Assembly: GCA_964460075.1 (NCBI GenBank)
Contig: CAYWPC010000013.1
Location: forward strand, 1 to 64,000
DNA length: 64,000 nucleotides
Direction of reading: 5' to 3'
Source of the DNA: JAMBLL01 sp964460075
GTDB lineage: Bacteria > Actinomycetota > Acidimicrobiia > Spongiisociales > UBA5794
In this document: one piece after another, positions 34,070 to 42,630 of the stretch
Layout: each line of letters opens with the position of its first letter
Numbering within the stretch: position 1 is the first letter of the stretch
Notes under the pieces: model-generated
Databases searched by the model: none
What the model saw: the letters and a program-made list of their open reading frames with translations, nothing else
What the model was told of the DNA's origin: nothing
Made by a program: the position numbers and the translations under genes

Positions 34070-36309
34070 GCATCGGGACGGCCGCGATCAGGCGAGATGC
34101 CCACGACAAGGTGACGGGCACAGCCATCTATCCAGGCGACATCGAGGCCACGAACACGTTGCATGCAAAGGTCGTGTTCTCAAACGAGCCTCATGCACGG
34201 ATGCTCTCGATGGACACCTCGCCCGCGTGCGCCATTGAAGGCGTCGTCGACGTAATCACCGCTGCGGACATACCTGTCAACGAGTACGGCCTCACGATGT
34301 TCGATCAGCCGGTTCTCATCGGCATCGATGGCACTGACCGTTCGGGCGTACCCTCAGACGTGTCGCGCTGGGAAGCAGACCACGTCGCCGTTGTGGTAGC
34401 AGAAACCGAGGACGCAGCCCTCGCCGGAGCGCATGCGCTCGAGATTGCTTGGGAGAGGCTGCCCATCGCACCCGACATATCGGCTGCAGACAGAGGCGAA
34501 GTCCTGGTTCACCCCGAGAACGGATACACGACGAATACGTATCATCGATACAAGATCAGGAAGGGCGACATCGAAGCCGGATGGTCGATGGCCGATGTTG
34601 TCGTTGAGGGTACGTACTCGCTCCCCCATCAAGAGCATGCCTACCTGCAACCGGAGGCTGCCGTGTCATATATCGACACCGACGGTCGGGTCACCGTTGA
34701 GGTCGCTGGCCAGTGGGCTCATGAGGATCGGGAACAGATCGCCCACGCACTCGATCTCCCACTCGATCAAGTGCGCGTGATATATCCAGCAATAGGTGGA
34801 GCCTTCGGAGGCAGGGAGGACATGAGCCTTCAGATCGTGATGGCTGCCGCTACTTGGAAACTCCACAATCGAGGGATCCATCGCCCCGTGCGCAGCGTGT
34901 GGAACCGTGAAGAGAGCATCGTCGGGCATCACAAGCGGCACCGCTGCGAAGTGACGGCTCGGTGGGGTGCAACCAAGAGCGGGAAAGTCGTCGCGGTCGA
35001 AGCCGACGCCGTTCTCGACGCTGGCGCATACAACTACACATCCAACAAGGTGTTGTCGAACCTGCATCTCACGCTGACCGGACCGTACAACATTCCGAAC
35101 GCCCGGATTGACTCTCGCGCCGTCTACACCCACTCGGTGCCAGGCGGTGCGTTTCGCGGTTTCGGGGGTCCGCAGGGGTCCTTCGTTGCTGAGACCCAAA
35201 TGAACAAAGTTGCCGAGGCTTTGGGGATGGATCCCGTGGTGGTTCGTCTGGCGAATGTGCTTCGCGAAGGGGATGACTTCGTCACACAGCGCCCGATGCC
35301 AGACGGTGTGTCCATTGCAACCGTGATCGAGCATTGCGCCGATGCAGCGAAGTGGGATGGTGAGATCTGCGACCCGCCAAGTGTCAGCGCCGTACGATCG
35401 CTTGGGCCGAATGCGGCTTCGACCCGCACTGGGCGTGGCGTCGCCTGCGCGCTTAAGAACGTTGGATTCTCAATGGGATTCCCCGAGCGGTGCGAGGCGA
35501 CGGTGACGCTCATCGGTGATGGAGAGGTCGAGTCTGCCCATGTCGCCCACGCTGGCGCCGATGTCGGGCAGGGGTCTCACACGGCGATCCTCCAGATGGC
35601 GGCTGAGGCCGTTGGGCTACCACTCGACAAGGTCACAGGCACGTTCTCGGACACGGCCACGTCTGGCGATTCGGGATCCGCTTCAGCGTCACGTCTCACG
35701 TTCATGGCAGGCAACTCAATCCAGGGCGCGACCTACGAGGCACTCTCAGCGTGGAAGCGTGGCGACCGTCCTGCGACGGGACACTTCCGCTACGTCCCCC
35801 CCTCGACCGAGGTCATCGACCCTGACACGGGCGAGGGGTTCCCGATCTTTGCGTATGGGTACGTTGCGGAGATGGTCGACGTCGCCGTCGACGTCGAAAC
35901 CGGTCACCTTCGGGTGGGCACCGTGTGGTGTGCAGTAGACGTTGGTCGTGCCATCAACCCCGCGTTGATACGTGGCCAGGTCGAGGGAGCGATCGTCCAG
36001 GCTCACGGCTATGTATTGTCCGAGCGTCTATCGGTCGTCGATGGAAGGATCACCAACCCGACATTTTCGGGATACCTCGTCCCTGGCACCAAAGACGTAC
36101 CCGATCGTATCGAGACCATCATCGTGGAGGTTCGGGATCCCTCCGGTCCCTGGGGAGCGCGAGGTATGGCTGAGATGCCGTTCATCCCATACGCGCCAGC
36201 AGTTGTGGCTGCTCTTCACGACGCGACCGGTGTCTGGTTCCACGAGTTTCCTCTCACACCGGACCGCGTGCTCCTCGGACTCCGCCACGCCTCCATGAAT
36301 GTGGAGTAG
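34066..36309 (+). CDS. Xanthine dehydrogenase-type molybdopterin subunit
   Basis: The 747-residue protein has the two-part aldehyde oxidase/xanthine dehydrogenase large-subunit architecture. Motifs include the IGGAFGGREDMS loop near residue 245, the GAFRGFGGPQG cofactor loop near 360, and ADVGQGSHTAILQMAAEA near 500. A late GARGMAEMP carries the Glu in the usual catalytic position. With the fused FAD/FeS partner it should form a complete NAD-dependent purine hydroxylase, in contrast to the FAD-less XdhD-like enzyme in the other operon. It is the last gene of the operon. Substrate (hypoxanthine/xanthine or another heterocycle) is inferred. Confidence 0.9.
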   Translation: MSIGTAAIRRDAHDKVTGTAIYPGDIEATNTLHAKVVFSNEPHARMLSMDTSPACAIEGVVDVITAADIPVNEYGLTMFDQPVLIGIDGTDRSGVPSDVSRWEADHVAVVVAETEDAALAGAHALEIAWERLPIAPDISAADRGEVLVHPENGYTTNTYHRYKIRKGDIEAGWSMADVVVEGTYSLPHQEHAYLQPEAAVSYIDTDGRVTVEVAGQWAHEDREQIAHALDLPLDQVRVIYPAIGGAFGGREDMSLQIVMAAATWKLHNRGIHRPVRSVWNREESIVGHHKRHRCEVTARWGATKSGKVVAVEADAVLDAGAYNYTSNKVLSNLHLTLTGPYNIPNARIDSRAVYTHSVPGGAFRGFGGPQGSFVAETQMNKVAEALGMDPVVVRLANVLREGDDFVTQRPMPDGVSIATVIEHCADAAKWDGEICDPPSVSAVRSLGPNAASTRTGRGVACALKNVGFSMGFPERCEATVTLIGDGEVESAHVAHAGADVGQGSHTAILQMAAEAVGLPLDKVTGTFSDTATSGDSGSASASRLTFMAGNSIQGATYEALSAWKRGDRPATGHFRYVPPSTEVIDPDTGEGFPIFAYGYVAEMVDVAVDVETGHLRVGTVWCAVDVGRAINPALIRGQVEGAIVQAHGYVLSERLSVVDGRITNPTFSGYLVPGTKDVPDRIETIIVEVRDPSGPWGARGMAEMPFIPYAPAVVAALHDATGVWFHEFPLTPDRVLLGLRHASMNVE

Positions 36310-36474
36310 GCCGGCTGGCAATACATCGTTGGCGTATCCACGAGGGCCTGTACCATCCGAAAGCAGGGTCCTTTTACGCCACGTCGCGACGGCCGGATCG
36401 AAATGAAACTCGGTTCCGATCCCGTATCGATAGGCATGACCCTCCTCCCAACAGGAACACATGAGCGGGGCCGC

Positions 36475-37014
36475 ATGACGACCGACCAGGCAATCACCGA
36501 TCCTCAAGGACGAGGGCGCGACGACACCTCGGCACTTCGCCTCGACAGTGCCCGCACTCGTTGGCTGCTTGCAGTTGCCATTGCCGGCTCACTCGCCATC
36601 GATCAGATCACGAAAGAGCTCGCAATACACGCGCTCAGATCCGGTCCTGTCACCGTTGGAGGTCTACGGTTTCGCCTCGTTGCCAATCGAGGCGTGCTGT
36701 TGGGTTTCCCAGCGCCAACCGTCATCATTGTGGTCGCGACGATCGGCATTGTCGTGGTCGCTCTCCGCTCAACTCGTCGATCCGGCCTCGCCACCGCGCT
36801 CGCATTCGGCCTGCTCGCGGGAGGAGCGCTGGGCAACCTCGTTGACCGATTCTGGCAGAGACACCTCTTCCCACCCGACGCGGTGGTCGACTGGATATCC
36901 ATGGGTCGTATCACGTTCAACCTCGCGGATGTGTTCTTGATCACAGGCGCGGCGATGCTGGTATTCCTCCCAGCGCCGAGCGATCCAGAGGGAGACACCG
37001 TGGAAGGTTCGTGA
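36475..37014 (+). CDS. lspA: Lipoprotein signal peptidase-like membrane protein (LspA)
   Basis: ATG 36475 was chosen after GCGGGG; the longer frame has no support. The 179-residue protein has four hydrophobic helices and the LspA boxes in order: AIDQITKELAI, VANRGVLLGF, GGALGNLVDRF and VVDWISMGRITFNLADVF. The last two carry the two catalytic aspartates. It would cleave lipoprotein signal peptides, such as those at 6954 and 44948. It begins 165 bp after the XDH operon and appears separate from it. Confidence 0.85.
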   Translation: MTTDQAITDPQGRGRDDTSALRLDSARTRWLLAVAIAGSLAIDQITKELAIHALRSGPVTVGGLRFRLVANRGVLLGFPAPTVIIVVATIGIVVVALRSTRRSGLATALAFGLLAGGALGNLVDRFWQRHLFPPDAVVDWISMGRITFNLADVFLITGAAMLVFLPAPSDPEGDTVEGS

Positions 37015-37020
37015 CGTGCG

Positions 37021-37347
37021 TCAGTGGTTGCCGCAGCCCCCACCATCACCGTGAGCACTGGTCTTTGGGGCGACAATGGAGAACCCGGAGCCGGAGCCAC
37101 CTGAGCGGAAATCGATCTTCGCCCCTTCGAGCGATTCAACCAGTTGTGCATCCACGAGAACGCGCAACCGACCGAACGTGAACACAACGTCGTCTGGCTG
37201 TTCGTCTTCGTCCACCTCGAGACTCCAACCATGTACGCAACCGTGGGGGCCGCGTACGGCCGACACCCGTACCCCGGGACCTGCCCCGTCGTCCAAGCCA
37301 ATAATGTCCTCGAGCTTCTCTTGGGCGTCTTGAGTCACCAGAATCAT
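37021..37347 (-). CDS. A-type iron-sulfur carrier-like protein (HesB/IscA family)
   Basis: The 108-residue protein opens with MILVTQDAQEKLEDII and has GVRVSAVRGPHGCVHGWSLEVDE and DFRSGGSGSGFSIVAPK, as in HesB-like proteins. The first conserved Cys is present (PHGC), but the C-terminal CxC is changed to a Gly-rich GDGGGCGNH ending with one Cys and a His. Metal binding is therefore likely but may differ from IscA. The gene is convergent with lspA, 6 bp away. A GAGAAGGA ribosome site precedes the ATG. Confidence 0.7.
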   Translation of the reverse strand: MILVTQDAQEKLEDIIGLDDGAGPGVRVSAVRGPHGCVHGWSLEVDEDEQPDDVVFTFGRLRVLVDAQLVESLEGAKIDFRSGGSGSGFSIVAPKTSAHGDGGGCGNH

Positions 37348-37412
37348 GGGGTCCTTCTCAGTCGATACGTCACTACCACTCCGAACGCTACATCGGTCAC
37401 CCAGCTGAACAC

Positions 37413-38621
37413 TCAGCTAGGCCCGGCTTCGGCCGTCTCACCCCGCCAATCGGAACTGGTGTCGCGATGGCTGCATGCATCGGGTCGAGAGCAGGCTTCT
37501 CCATGGGTACACCACACACATTCACACGTCGGTGAATGACACGCACGATCTTGACGCTTCAGCCTGGTGCGTCTGAACCGTGGCAAGACGGCCCTCGCCA
37601 AACCGGACTTGAGCGTGTTTGGCGCCCAGTGACGGCGCAGCCGAGAACGTAGATCCGAAGAGCCTGCGCCCTGCTTGAGCAACCATGGGACCGCGGCTGC
37701 GGGGAGGCTTTCGTACAGCAACCGGTTGAACAAGGCGACCTCACGGCGCCGATCGAACTGGCCGGATGCAGCTTCCTTGTAGTCGAAACCTTCGAGAAGC
37801 GATCGGGCTGCAAGAGCACCCGACTCCATGGCGTACCACATGCCGAAACCCCACTCGGGATCTTGCAACCCTGCTGCCTCTCCAACGAAGAGACGACCGG
37901 CCTCGTCGCTATACCCGGTCAAGCCGAAGACGGAACCGTATCCAGAGAACGGTCGGGCATTGCTGAGGTCAAGTCCAGGTACGAGCGCAGTGAACGTCTC
38001 GACCGTTCGCTTACGGGCCTCCGTCGATATCTGCTGATTGCGGAACAGACACGTCGCAAGCGTCGCCCTTCCATTCCATATCAACAAGTAGGCATAGCCC
38101 GCTGGAGCGAGGTCCTCTGAGATGACGCAGTGTGCCTGGTCCTCAAGCGTGGTCGAGAACACGTATCCCGTGGCGATGCCGTCGGCGAACCGAGGCCCGA
38201 TGGCCACGATATCGCCACGCCGTGCCCTCTCGGCTGGCTGTCCGAGCAACACCTCGGCACCTGCGTCACGGGCTTGGTCGAGTAGTGCCATGTCGAGCGA
38301 TCTGTCGCCCGGTCCTCGCTTGACCAGGTAGAACAGCGGCTCGTCGGACCGATTCACGACAGGTTCTAGTTTTCGACCGTAGAAGGTGACCTCGTGGAAC
38401 GCCTGGTACGCAAAGGTCGGCTCTACGGCCAGATCGGCCAATCGATCAAGGGCGTCGGTTGTGGACGACCAATTCTCTAGTCCTTGATAGTCGCCTGCGA
38501 AGCGGTGTCCGACCGTTGCCGCTTTCTCATAGACTCGAACCCGACGCCCCTCACGAGCGAGCGTGGCCGCTGCGACAAGCCCTGCGGGACCCGCACCGAT
38601 CACTGAATGATCAAAGGACAT
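37413..38621 (-). CDS. Geranylgeranyl reductase-family FAD-dependent oxidoreductase
   Basis: The 402-residue flavoprotein begins with the FAD-binding motif DHSVIGAGPAGLVAAATLAREG and EK of the second strand. It has the downstream GAEVLLGQPAE and RLFVGEAAGLQDPEWGFGMWYAMESG segments typical of the geranylgeranyl reductase/GGR family. It probably reduces an isoprenoid or oxidises a lipid-like substrate. The C-terminus is Cys/His-rich (CHSPTCECVWCTHGEAC), an unusual extension that could bind metal. It lies downstream of the small membrane protein at 38731 on the same strand. Confidence 0.78.
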   Translation of the reverse strand: MSFDHSVIGAGPAGLVAAATLAREGRRVRVYEKAATVGHRFAGDYQGLENWSSTTDALDRLADLAVEPTFAYQAFHEVTFYGRKLEPVVNRSDEPLFYLVKRGPGDRSLDMALLDQARDAGAEVLLGQPAERARRGDIVAIGPRFADGIATGYVFSTTLEDQAHCVISEDLAPAGYAYLLIWNGRATLATCLFRNQQISTEARKRTVETFTALVPGLDLSNARPFSGYGSVFGLTGYSDEAGRLFVGEAAGLQDPEWGFGMWYAMESGALAARSLLEGFDYKEAASGQFDRRREVALFNRLLYESLPAAAVPWLLKQGAGSSDLRSRLRRHWAPNTLKSGLARAVLPRFRRTRLKRQDRACHSPTCECVWCTHGEACSRPDACSHRDTSSDWRGETAEAGPS

Positions 38622-38730
38622 TGCGTCGTATCTCCTCAGCCGGGGACGGTCCGAACACAGCCAATGATAGCGAACCCCAACGGAGCGTCTCCACGGCCGT
38701 CACTATCCGCCGTACCGCACGTTGCTCGTC

Positions 38731-39042
38731 TCAACCAGAGCGACGGGCGATCATGCGATCTAGCTGCTCCTGATACTGCTCCTGAAGCAGAATCATGCTG
38801 GGATCGGTCCACATCGGGTTGTGGTGTGTCATGTTCTCCATGTTCACCGATACCTCGGCACGCATCAGGTTCAACATCTGCTGATCGGATTCGAGCATGG
38901 TCGCTTGACCGCGATCACTGACTCCCTGACCAACAGATGACACACTCTGATCGTGTCCTGTTGGAATGCTCACGACCGCTGCGACGAAGATGATCAGGGC
39001 GACGATCGACAGAGCGGCGAGCAGAATAGTTCGTGCCTTCAT
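38731..39042 (-). CDS. Small membrane-anchored protein of unknown function
   Basis: The 103-residue product has one N-terminal hydrophobic segment (about 5-28) followed by an extracytoplasmic Met/Gln-rich domain with MTHHNPMW, which might bind metal or heme. GGAGGGA lies just before the ATG. No family recognised. It precedes the GGR-like flavoprotein by 109 bp and may be cotranscribed. Confidence 0.6.
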   Translation of the reverse strand: MKARTILLAALSIVALIIFVAAVVSIPTGHDQSVSSVGQGVSDRGQATMLESDQQMLNLMRAEVSVNMENMTHHNPMWTDPSMILLQEQYQEQLDRMIARRSG

Positions 39043-39286
39043 CGTCCCTCCTCAGTCCGAGCCAGCGGACAGAGCCATTGTACGTCTGTCCGCCCTTGAT
39101 TTCACTGCAAAGTCGAGATTTGCTGCATCACCCTTGGGGATCTGTCAGCCGAAGACACGGACATCGTGGCAGTGTGCTGCCTGGTACCTTCCCCACCCGG
39201 GTGCGGTAGCTCGATCGAGCTTCGAGGTGGTGTCGACTGATGTTGACATCACCTGCGACCTGCTGCTCACGTTTCCCATCCGAGCC
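39043..39286. other. Non-coding interval
   Basis: This stretch between the start of the small membrane protein gene and the cytochrome b terminator contains no reading frame with a ribosome site or a recognisable product. It presumably holds the promoter of the 38731-39042 gene. I see no clear -35/-10 pair. Confidence 0.4.
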
Positions 39287-39334
39287 GGCTTGGCGTGATG
39301 GCGGGGAGGACGTCCCGCGCTGTCACGCCAAGCC
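39287..39334 (-). terminator. Hairpin terminator after cytochrome b
   Basis: GGCTTGGCGTGA (39287-39298) and TCACGCCAAGCC (39323-39334) pair perfectly, with further pairing possible inside the loop. It lies 13 bp after the cytochrome b stop codon. Confidence 0.65.
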
Positions 39335-39347
39335 TTCTCTCAGCCAC

Positions 39348-40433
39348 TCACGTGAGGTGAGCACCTGGCCCGGAGAATGCCACCATCAAGGTGAACACCG
39401 TCAGGGCACCGAAGAGCAGCAACGCAGCTCCGATGACCCACTTGCGACGGGTTGGCCTGCGGTGTGGTGATCGGTCGAGGAACGGCAGCGATGCAAGGAA
39501 CAGCATGACCACGGCCGGAGCCCAGAACAAGCCGTCGATACCGATCCAGTTCTCCAACTGGAACACCCAGTAGAACGTCCACAGCGGCTTCGTGACCTCA
39601 ACACCATCCACAGGACTTGCCCCAATCGGAGTTGACGTCAACGCCGCGAGCGCGACGAGGATGCCTAACAGGATGAAGCTCCAGCCGATCAAGTGACGCA
39701 CATGCTCGGTGAACGGCACCGTCGTGTCGTCATCAACCTCTCCGACGGCTACCTGCGAGCTCGGCGACACGCCATGACGCCTCACCAGAGCAAAGTGGCC
39801 GATCAGGAGGAGGAACACAACCGTTGGAAGGAAGCTGACATGGGCAAGGTAGAGCCGACTCACGAGGGCAGTGCCCGCACCAAATTCAGGGGTGAACCAG
39901 GTTCCGAACCCTCCGGCCAAGCCGGCAAGTTCTGAGTTGTGAGCGACAGCTTCGAACGCCTCTTGGTCCCACCGCAGCGTTGACCCGGTGAAGATGAGCA
40001 GGAACACCATGCCAAGCAACGCAAGGCCGATCAGCCAGTTCGCCTCTCTCGGCTTCTTGTACGATCCTGTGATCAAGATCCTCGCCAAGTGGGCGAGAGC
40101 GAGCACGAACATCGCCTGTGCAGCCCAAATGTGCACGCCACGCAGCAAGTTGCCGAACGGCACCTGTGTTTGGATGTGCAGCACGCTCTCGCGAGCATCT
40201 TGGGGAGTTGGCGTGTAGAACTGTGCAAGCAGGATGCCTGTCAGGATGAGGATGACCAATGAGGCCAGCGTCAAACCGCCGAGCGTCCATGCAATCGTGT
40301 TCGAGTGCCGCGGTACCGGGTACCGCAGTGATGAGAAGCCGAGCCTCTCGTCGAGCGCTGCCCTCCACCGAGCTGCTCGGCTCAGGTCTTCGGGCGATTC
40401 GTCCTTTGGCTGTGCCGTTTGTAGATCCGTCAT
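39348..40433 (-). CDS. Cytochrome b/b6-type membrane protein
   Basis: The 361-residue protein has about eight hydrophobic helices. Heme-ligand histidines lie in two pairs, RGVHIWAAQAM / LALAHLARI and YLAHVSFLPTV / LIGHFALVRRHG, as in the bc1/b6f cytochrome b core, followed by a subunit IV-like C-terminal part (WVFQLENWIG, FLASLPFLDRS). No Rieske protein or cytochrome c1 gene is in the window, so this may be a stand-alone quinone-linked cytochrome b serving another partner. Its start overlaps the stop of the acidic membrane protein by 4 nt. Confidence 0.85.
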   Translation of the reverse strand: MTDLQTAQPKDESPEDLSRAARWRAALDERLGFSSLRYPVPRHSNTIAWTLGGLTLASLVILILTGILLAQFYTPTPQDARESVLHIQTQVPFGNLLRGVHIWAAQAMFVLALAHLARILITGSYKKPREANWLIGLALLGMVFLLIFTGSTLRWDQEAFEAVAHNSELAGLAGGFGTWFTPEFGAGTALVSRLYLAHVSFLPTVVFLLLIGHFALVRRHGVSPSSQVAVGEVDDDTTVPFTEHVRHLIGWSFILLGILVALAALTSTPIGASPVDGVEVTKPLWTFYWVFQLENWIGIDGLFWAPAVVMLFLASLPFLDRSPHRRPTRRKWVIGAALLLFGALTVFTLMVAFSGPGAHLT

Positions 40434-41002
40434 GATCCACCTCGGCTCTTCGAATAGACGAAGGCAAAGCCGCCGCCAGCAACGAGCAATGCCGCAGCTA
40501 GGGCTACGAAGTCGGTCCCCGACGGTGCACTGAACCCGCCCTCGACACGCTCTGTCAGCCCGTGGGCGGACACGTCACCTTCACCTGTCGCCTCATCGGC
40601 ATGGTCACCGTCTGGTTCATCGGACGAAGACCCGCCCGGCTCCTCCTCGTTGGCATGCGGATCACTCCCCAGGGCAGCCACAAGAGTGTCTTCCGCCTCA
40701 TGGAGATCATCGATTTCGAGCGCCGCTGCCGCTGCCTCGAGCGACACAATGTCCAGCTCGCCGGTCGGCTCCTCGGCTTCAGATTCAAGGGCCGCCTCAA
40801 CACGTTCCAGAGCCTCATCGGCTTTGTCTGGCGTGTTGACCACGATGGCAAGTGCCTGTTCTACGAGATTGACCGGGTCAATCTCCTCGCCTTCTTCTCC
40901 ACCGTGCGCGAGCGCGGGCGATATCGCCCATGTTGCCGCACCGATCATGGCCACTGCAACGGCGAGCATCGCAATGGCGGTCAGTCGTCTACCGCTTCCC
41001 AT
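40430..41002 (-). CDS. Secreted acidic membrane-anchored protein coupled to cytochrome b
   Basis: ATG 41002 has AGGAG about 9-10 nt upstream and begins a signal peptide (GSGRRLT, hydrophobic core, SPALAHGG). The 190-residue product then runs through an acidic helical region (repeated AALE/EAED) and a Glu/Asp/Ser-rich linker to a C-terminal membrane helix (FVALAALLVAGGGFAFVY) with a short basic tail. It overlaps the cytochrome b gene (ATGA), so it is likely an accessory of that complex on the outer face. A MerR-type promoter lies about 190 bp upstream. No known domain recognised. Confidence 0.65.
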   Translation of the reverse strand: MGSGRRLTAIAMLAVAVAMIGAATWAISPALAHGGEEGEEIDPVNLVEQALAIVVNTPDKADEALERVEAALESEAEEPTGELDIVSLEAAAAALEIDDLHEAEDTLVAALGSDPHANEEEPGGSSSDEPDGDHADEATGEGDVSAHGLTERVEGGFSAPSGTDFVALAAALLVAGGGFAFVYSKSRGGS

Positions 41003-41200
41003 TGTTCTTGGTCTCCTGCTTGTCTGCGACACTGCTGTCGCGTGTGATGCGAGCGGTCGCCGAATACCCCTTGTCGAGATTTCCGACCTGCCGGCGTCCG
41101 GCCTTCGTACCCGCTCTTTCATTTCGCTTTCCGCGATGCGCACATAGGCTGTTTCGTTATTACCCTGCGCATCGGGGAAATCATTAGCTAACAACTTGAC

Positions 41201-41230
41201 TTTATATCTTCCAGTTGACTGGAAGGTCAA
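41201..41230 (-). promoter_or_regulatory. MerR-type promoter, leftward
   Basis: On the minus strand TTGACC (41230-41225), an 18-bp spacer and TATAAA (41206-41201) form a good promoter. The perfect palindrome CTTCCAGT-TG-ACTGGAAG (41208-41225) fills the spacer. A dyad centred between -35 and -10 is the hallmark of MerR-family activators of metal or redox genes. Its direction points at the acidic protein-cytochrome b operon. Confidence 0.6.
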
Positions 41231-41403
41231 GGATCTTTTCGAAACAACATCAGAGTGGTCCAGCCGCACCGACCTTCTGATACATCCGAGACCAACTCGC
41301 AGTCACGAACGTTTGGGCGCCTGTTCGTTTCGCAAGCAGTGCCATGGCCGCGCTCCCTCGATGTCGACACCCAAGCGCTACGGACGCTGGTCGATCACAC
41401 ATC

Positions 41404-41435
41404 TTGACATTCCCGCCGACTGGAAGGTGTACGGT
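41404..41435 (+). promoter_or_regulatory. MerR-type promoter, rightward (weaker)
   Basis: TTGACA (41404-41409), a long 20-bp spacer and TACGGT (41430-41435) enclose TTCC-N8-GGAA, the same half-sites and spacing as the palindrome at 41208. It would drive the small Cys/His protein at 41465. The 41231-41403 stretch between the two promoters holds no gene I can support. Confidence 0.45.
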
Positions 41436-41464
41436 AACCGTCAATCACACACAGGAGCATCCCC

Positions 41465-41680
41465 ATGACCACCGAACCACAGATCGCTGGGCATAAGATC
41501 GGTCCCCGCGGTCGGGCCCCGAGACGCTTTACAACCGGGCGAATCTGCGCAGAGCCAACCTGCTACACCAAGCTGAGCACATACAACCGCAAGGACACGT
41601 GTTTCCAACACAGCCCGATCCGCTACCCTCGCACGCGCGGCCATACGGCGGTACAGAGCAGTCCAGCCTCGCCCGAATGA
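41465..41680 (+). CDS. Small Cys/His protein, probable zinc-binding
   Basis: The 71-residue protein starts at ATG 41465 with AGGAG 7 nt upstream. It has a basic N-terminus and the motif ICAEPTCYTKLSTYNRKDTCFQH, giving C-x4-C-x13-C-x2-H spacing suited to one zinc ion. The LSTYN segment looks like a conserved feature of a small actinobacterial family, but I cannot name its role. DNA- or RNA-binding is a guess. It lies just before the alpha/beta hydrolase gene. Confidence 0.65.
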   Translation: MTTEPQIAGHKIGPRGRAPRRFTTGRICAEPTCYTKLSTYNRKDTCFQHSPIRYPRTRGHTAVQSSPASPE

Positions 41681-41696
41681 ACGCAGTGAGGTAGGG

Positions 41697-42524
41697 ATGA
41701 TGAGCCGGGACGAGACGAAACCTGCTCGACTATTCGTCGAGACCGTTCGTCAGCTTGCGGGGCAGCCCGCCGATACGACCGGCTCGTATGTCTTCCTTCA
41801 CGGTCTGGGTGGCACGCACCGGTACTGGACCGCGGCCGAAGGTGAGCGACTCCTCCCTCGAGAATCCACGGTGGTCGACCTCCTCGGCTTCGGCAAGTCA
41901 CCCAGACCGTTCATGCGCTATACGCCAGAGACCCACCTGTCGGCACTCGAGCCAGCACTGGCACCACATGCACCCTTCGTCCTCGTCGGCCACTCGCTCG
42001 GGGCCGCATTGGCGCTCGCCTACACAGCACGGCACCCCGACGACGTCGAAGCACTGGTACTCATCGGACTACCTGCCTATAGAGGTCGCAGAAAGGCCAT
42101 CCGCTGGCTGCGACAAACGTTCAAGGGTTGGTTCTTCACCAACATGGTGGTCACGGCGATTGTCTGCGTGTTTACCCGGCGCCTGCTCGGACCGATTCTT
42201 CCCTTCGTCGTACGCGACGTGCCACGTGAGGTCGCGAGAGACCTCGTCGAACACAACCTCATGTCGTCGACCACATCCCTTTGGAACGTGCTGTACCGCC
42301 GAGACGTGCGACCGGACGCAGACGCTCTCCCTGAGCACCTGCGGGTGATACTCATTCACGGATCCAACGACACAACCGCCCCTATCGATGAGGTGAGGCA
42401 ACTCGTCGCCGGGCGACCCGGCTGGCAACTCGTAGAGTTAGACGGGGTCGACCACCACCCCTGGCTACGCCACCCCGAGACGTGCGCCCAACTGATTGTG
42501 GGAGCGGCTGTCCGAACCGACTAG
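41697..42524 (+). CDS. Alpha/beta-fold hydrolase
   Basis: The 275-residue protein has the oxyanion loop LHGLGGTHRYW, nucleophile elbow LVGHSLGAALALAY (Ser near 102), acid loop LIHGSNDTTAPI and the catalytic His in LDGVDHHPW. A helical cap lies between. It belongs to the esterase/epoxide-hydrolase-like group; the substrate is not readable. GAGGTAGG precedes the tandem ATGs at 41697 and 41700. Confidence 0.82.
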   Translation: MMSRDETKPARLFVETVRQLAGQPADTTGSYVFLHGLGGTHRYWTAAEGERLLPRESTVVDLLGFGKSPRPFMRYTPETHLSALEPALAPHAPFVLVGHSLGAALALAYTARHPDDVEALVLIGLPAYRGRRKAIRWLRQTFKGWFFTNMVVTAIVCVFTRRLLGPILPFVVRDVPREVARDLVEHNLMSSTTSLWNVLYRRDVRPDADALPEHLRVILIHGSNDTTAPIDEVRQLVAGRPGWQLVELDGVDHHPWLRHPETCAQLIVGAAVRTD

Positions 42525-42630
42525 CTTCCTGTCGGCCAATCGGTGCAGCATGGCTTCCAATCGCGGCGTTACCCGTCTGGGGAACCCACGCTCGTACCAC
42601 GATTCTTCGGGGCGGCGCCAGATATCTTGT

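Noticed and set aside
41003..41269. N-terminal extension of the acidic membrane protein
   Set aside because: It would read through the MerR-type promoter; the signal peptide and ribosome site start at 41002.
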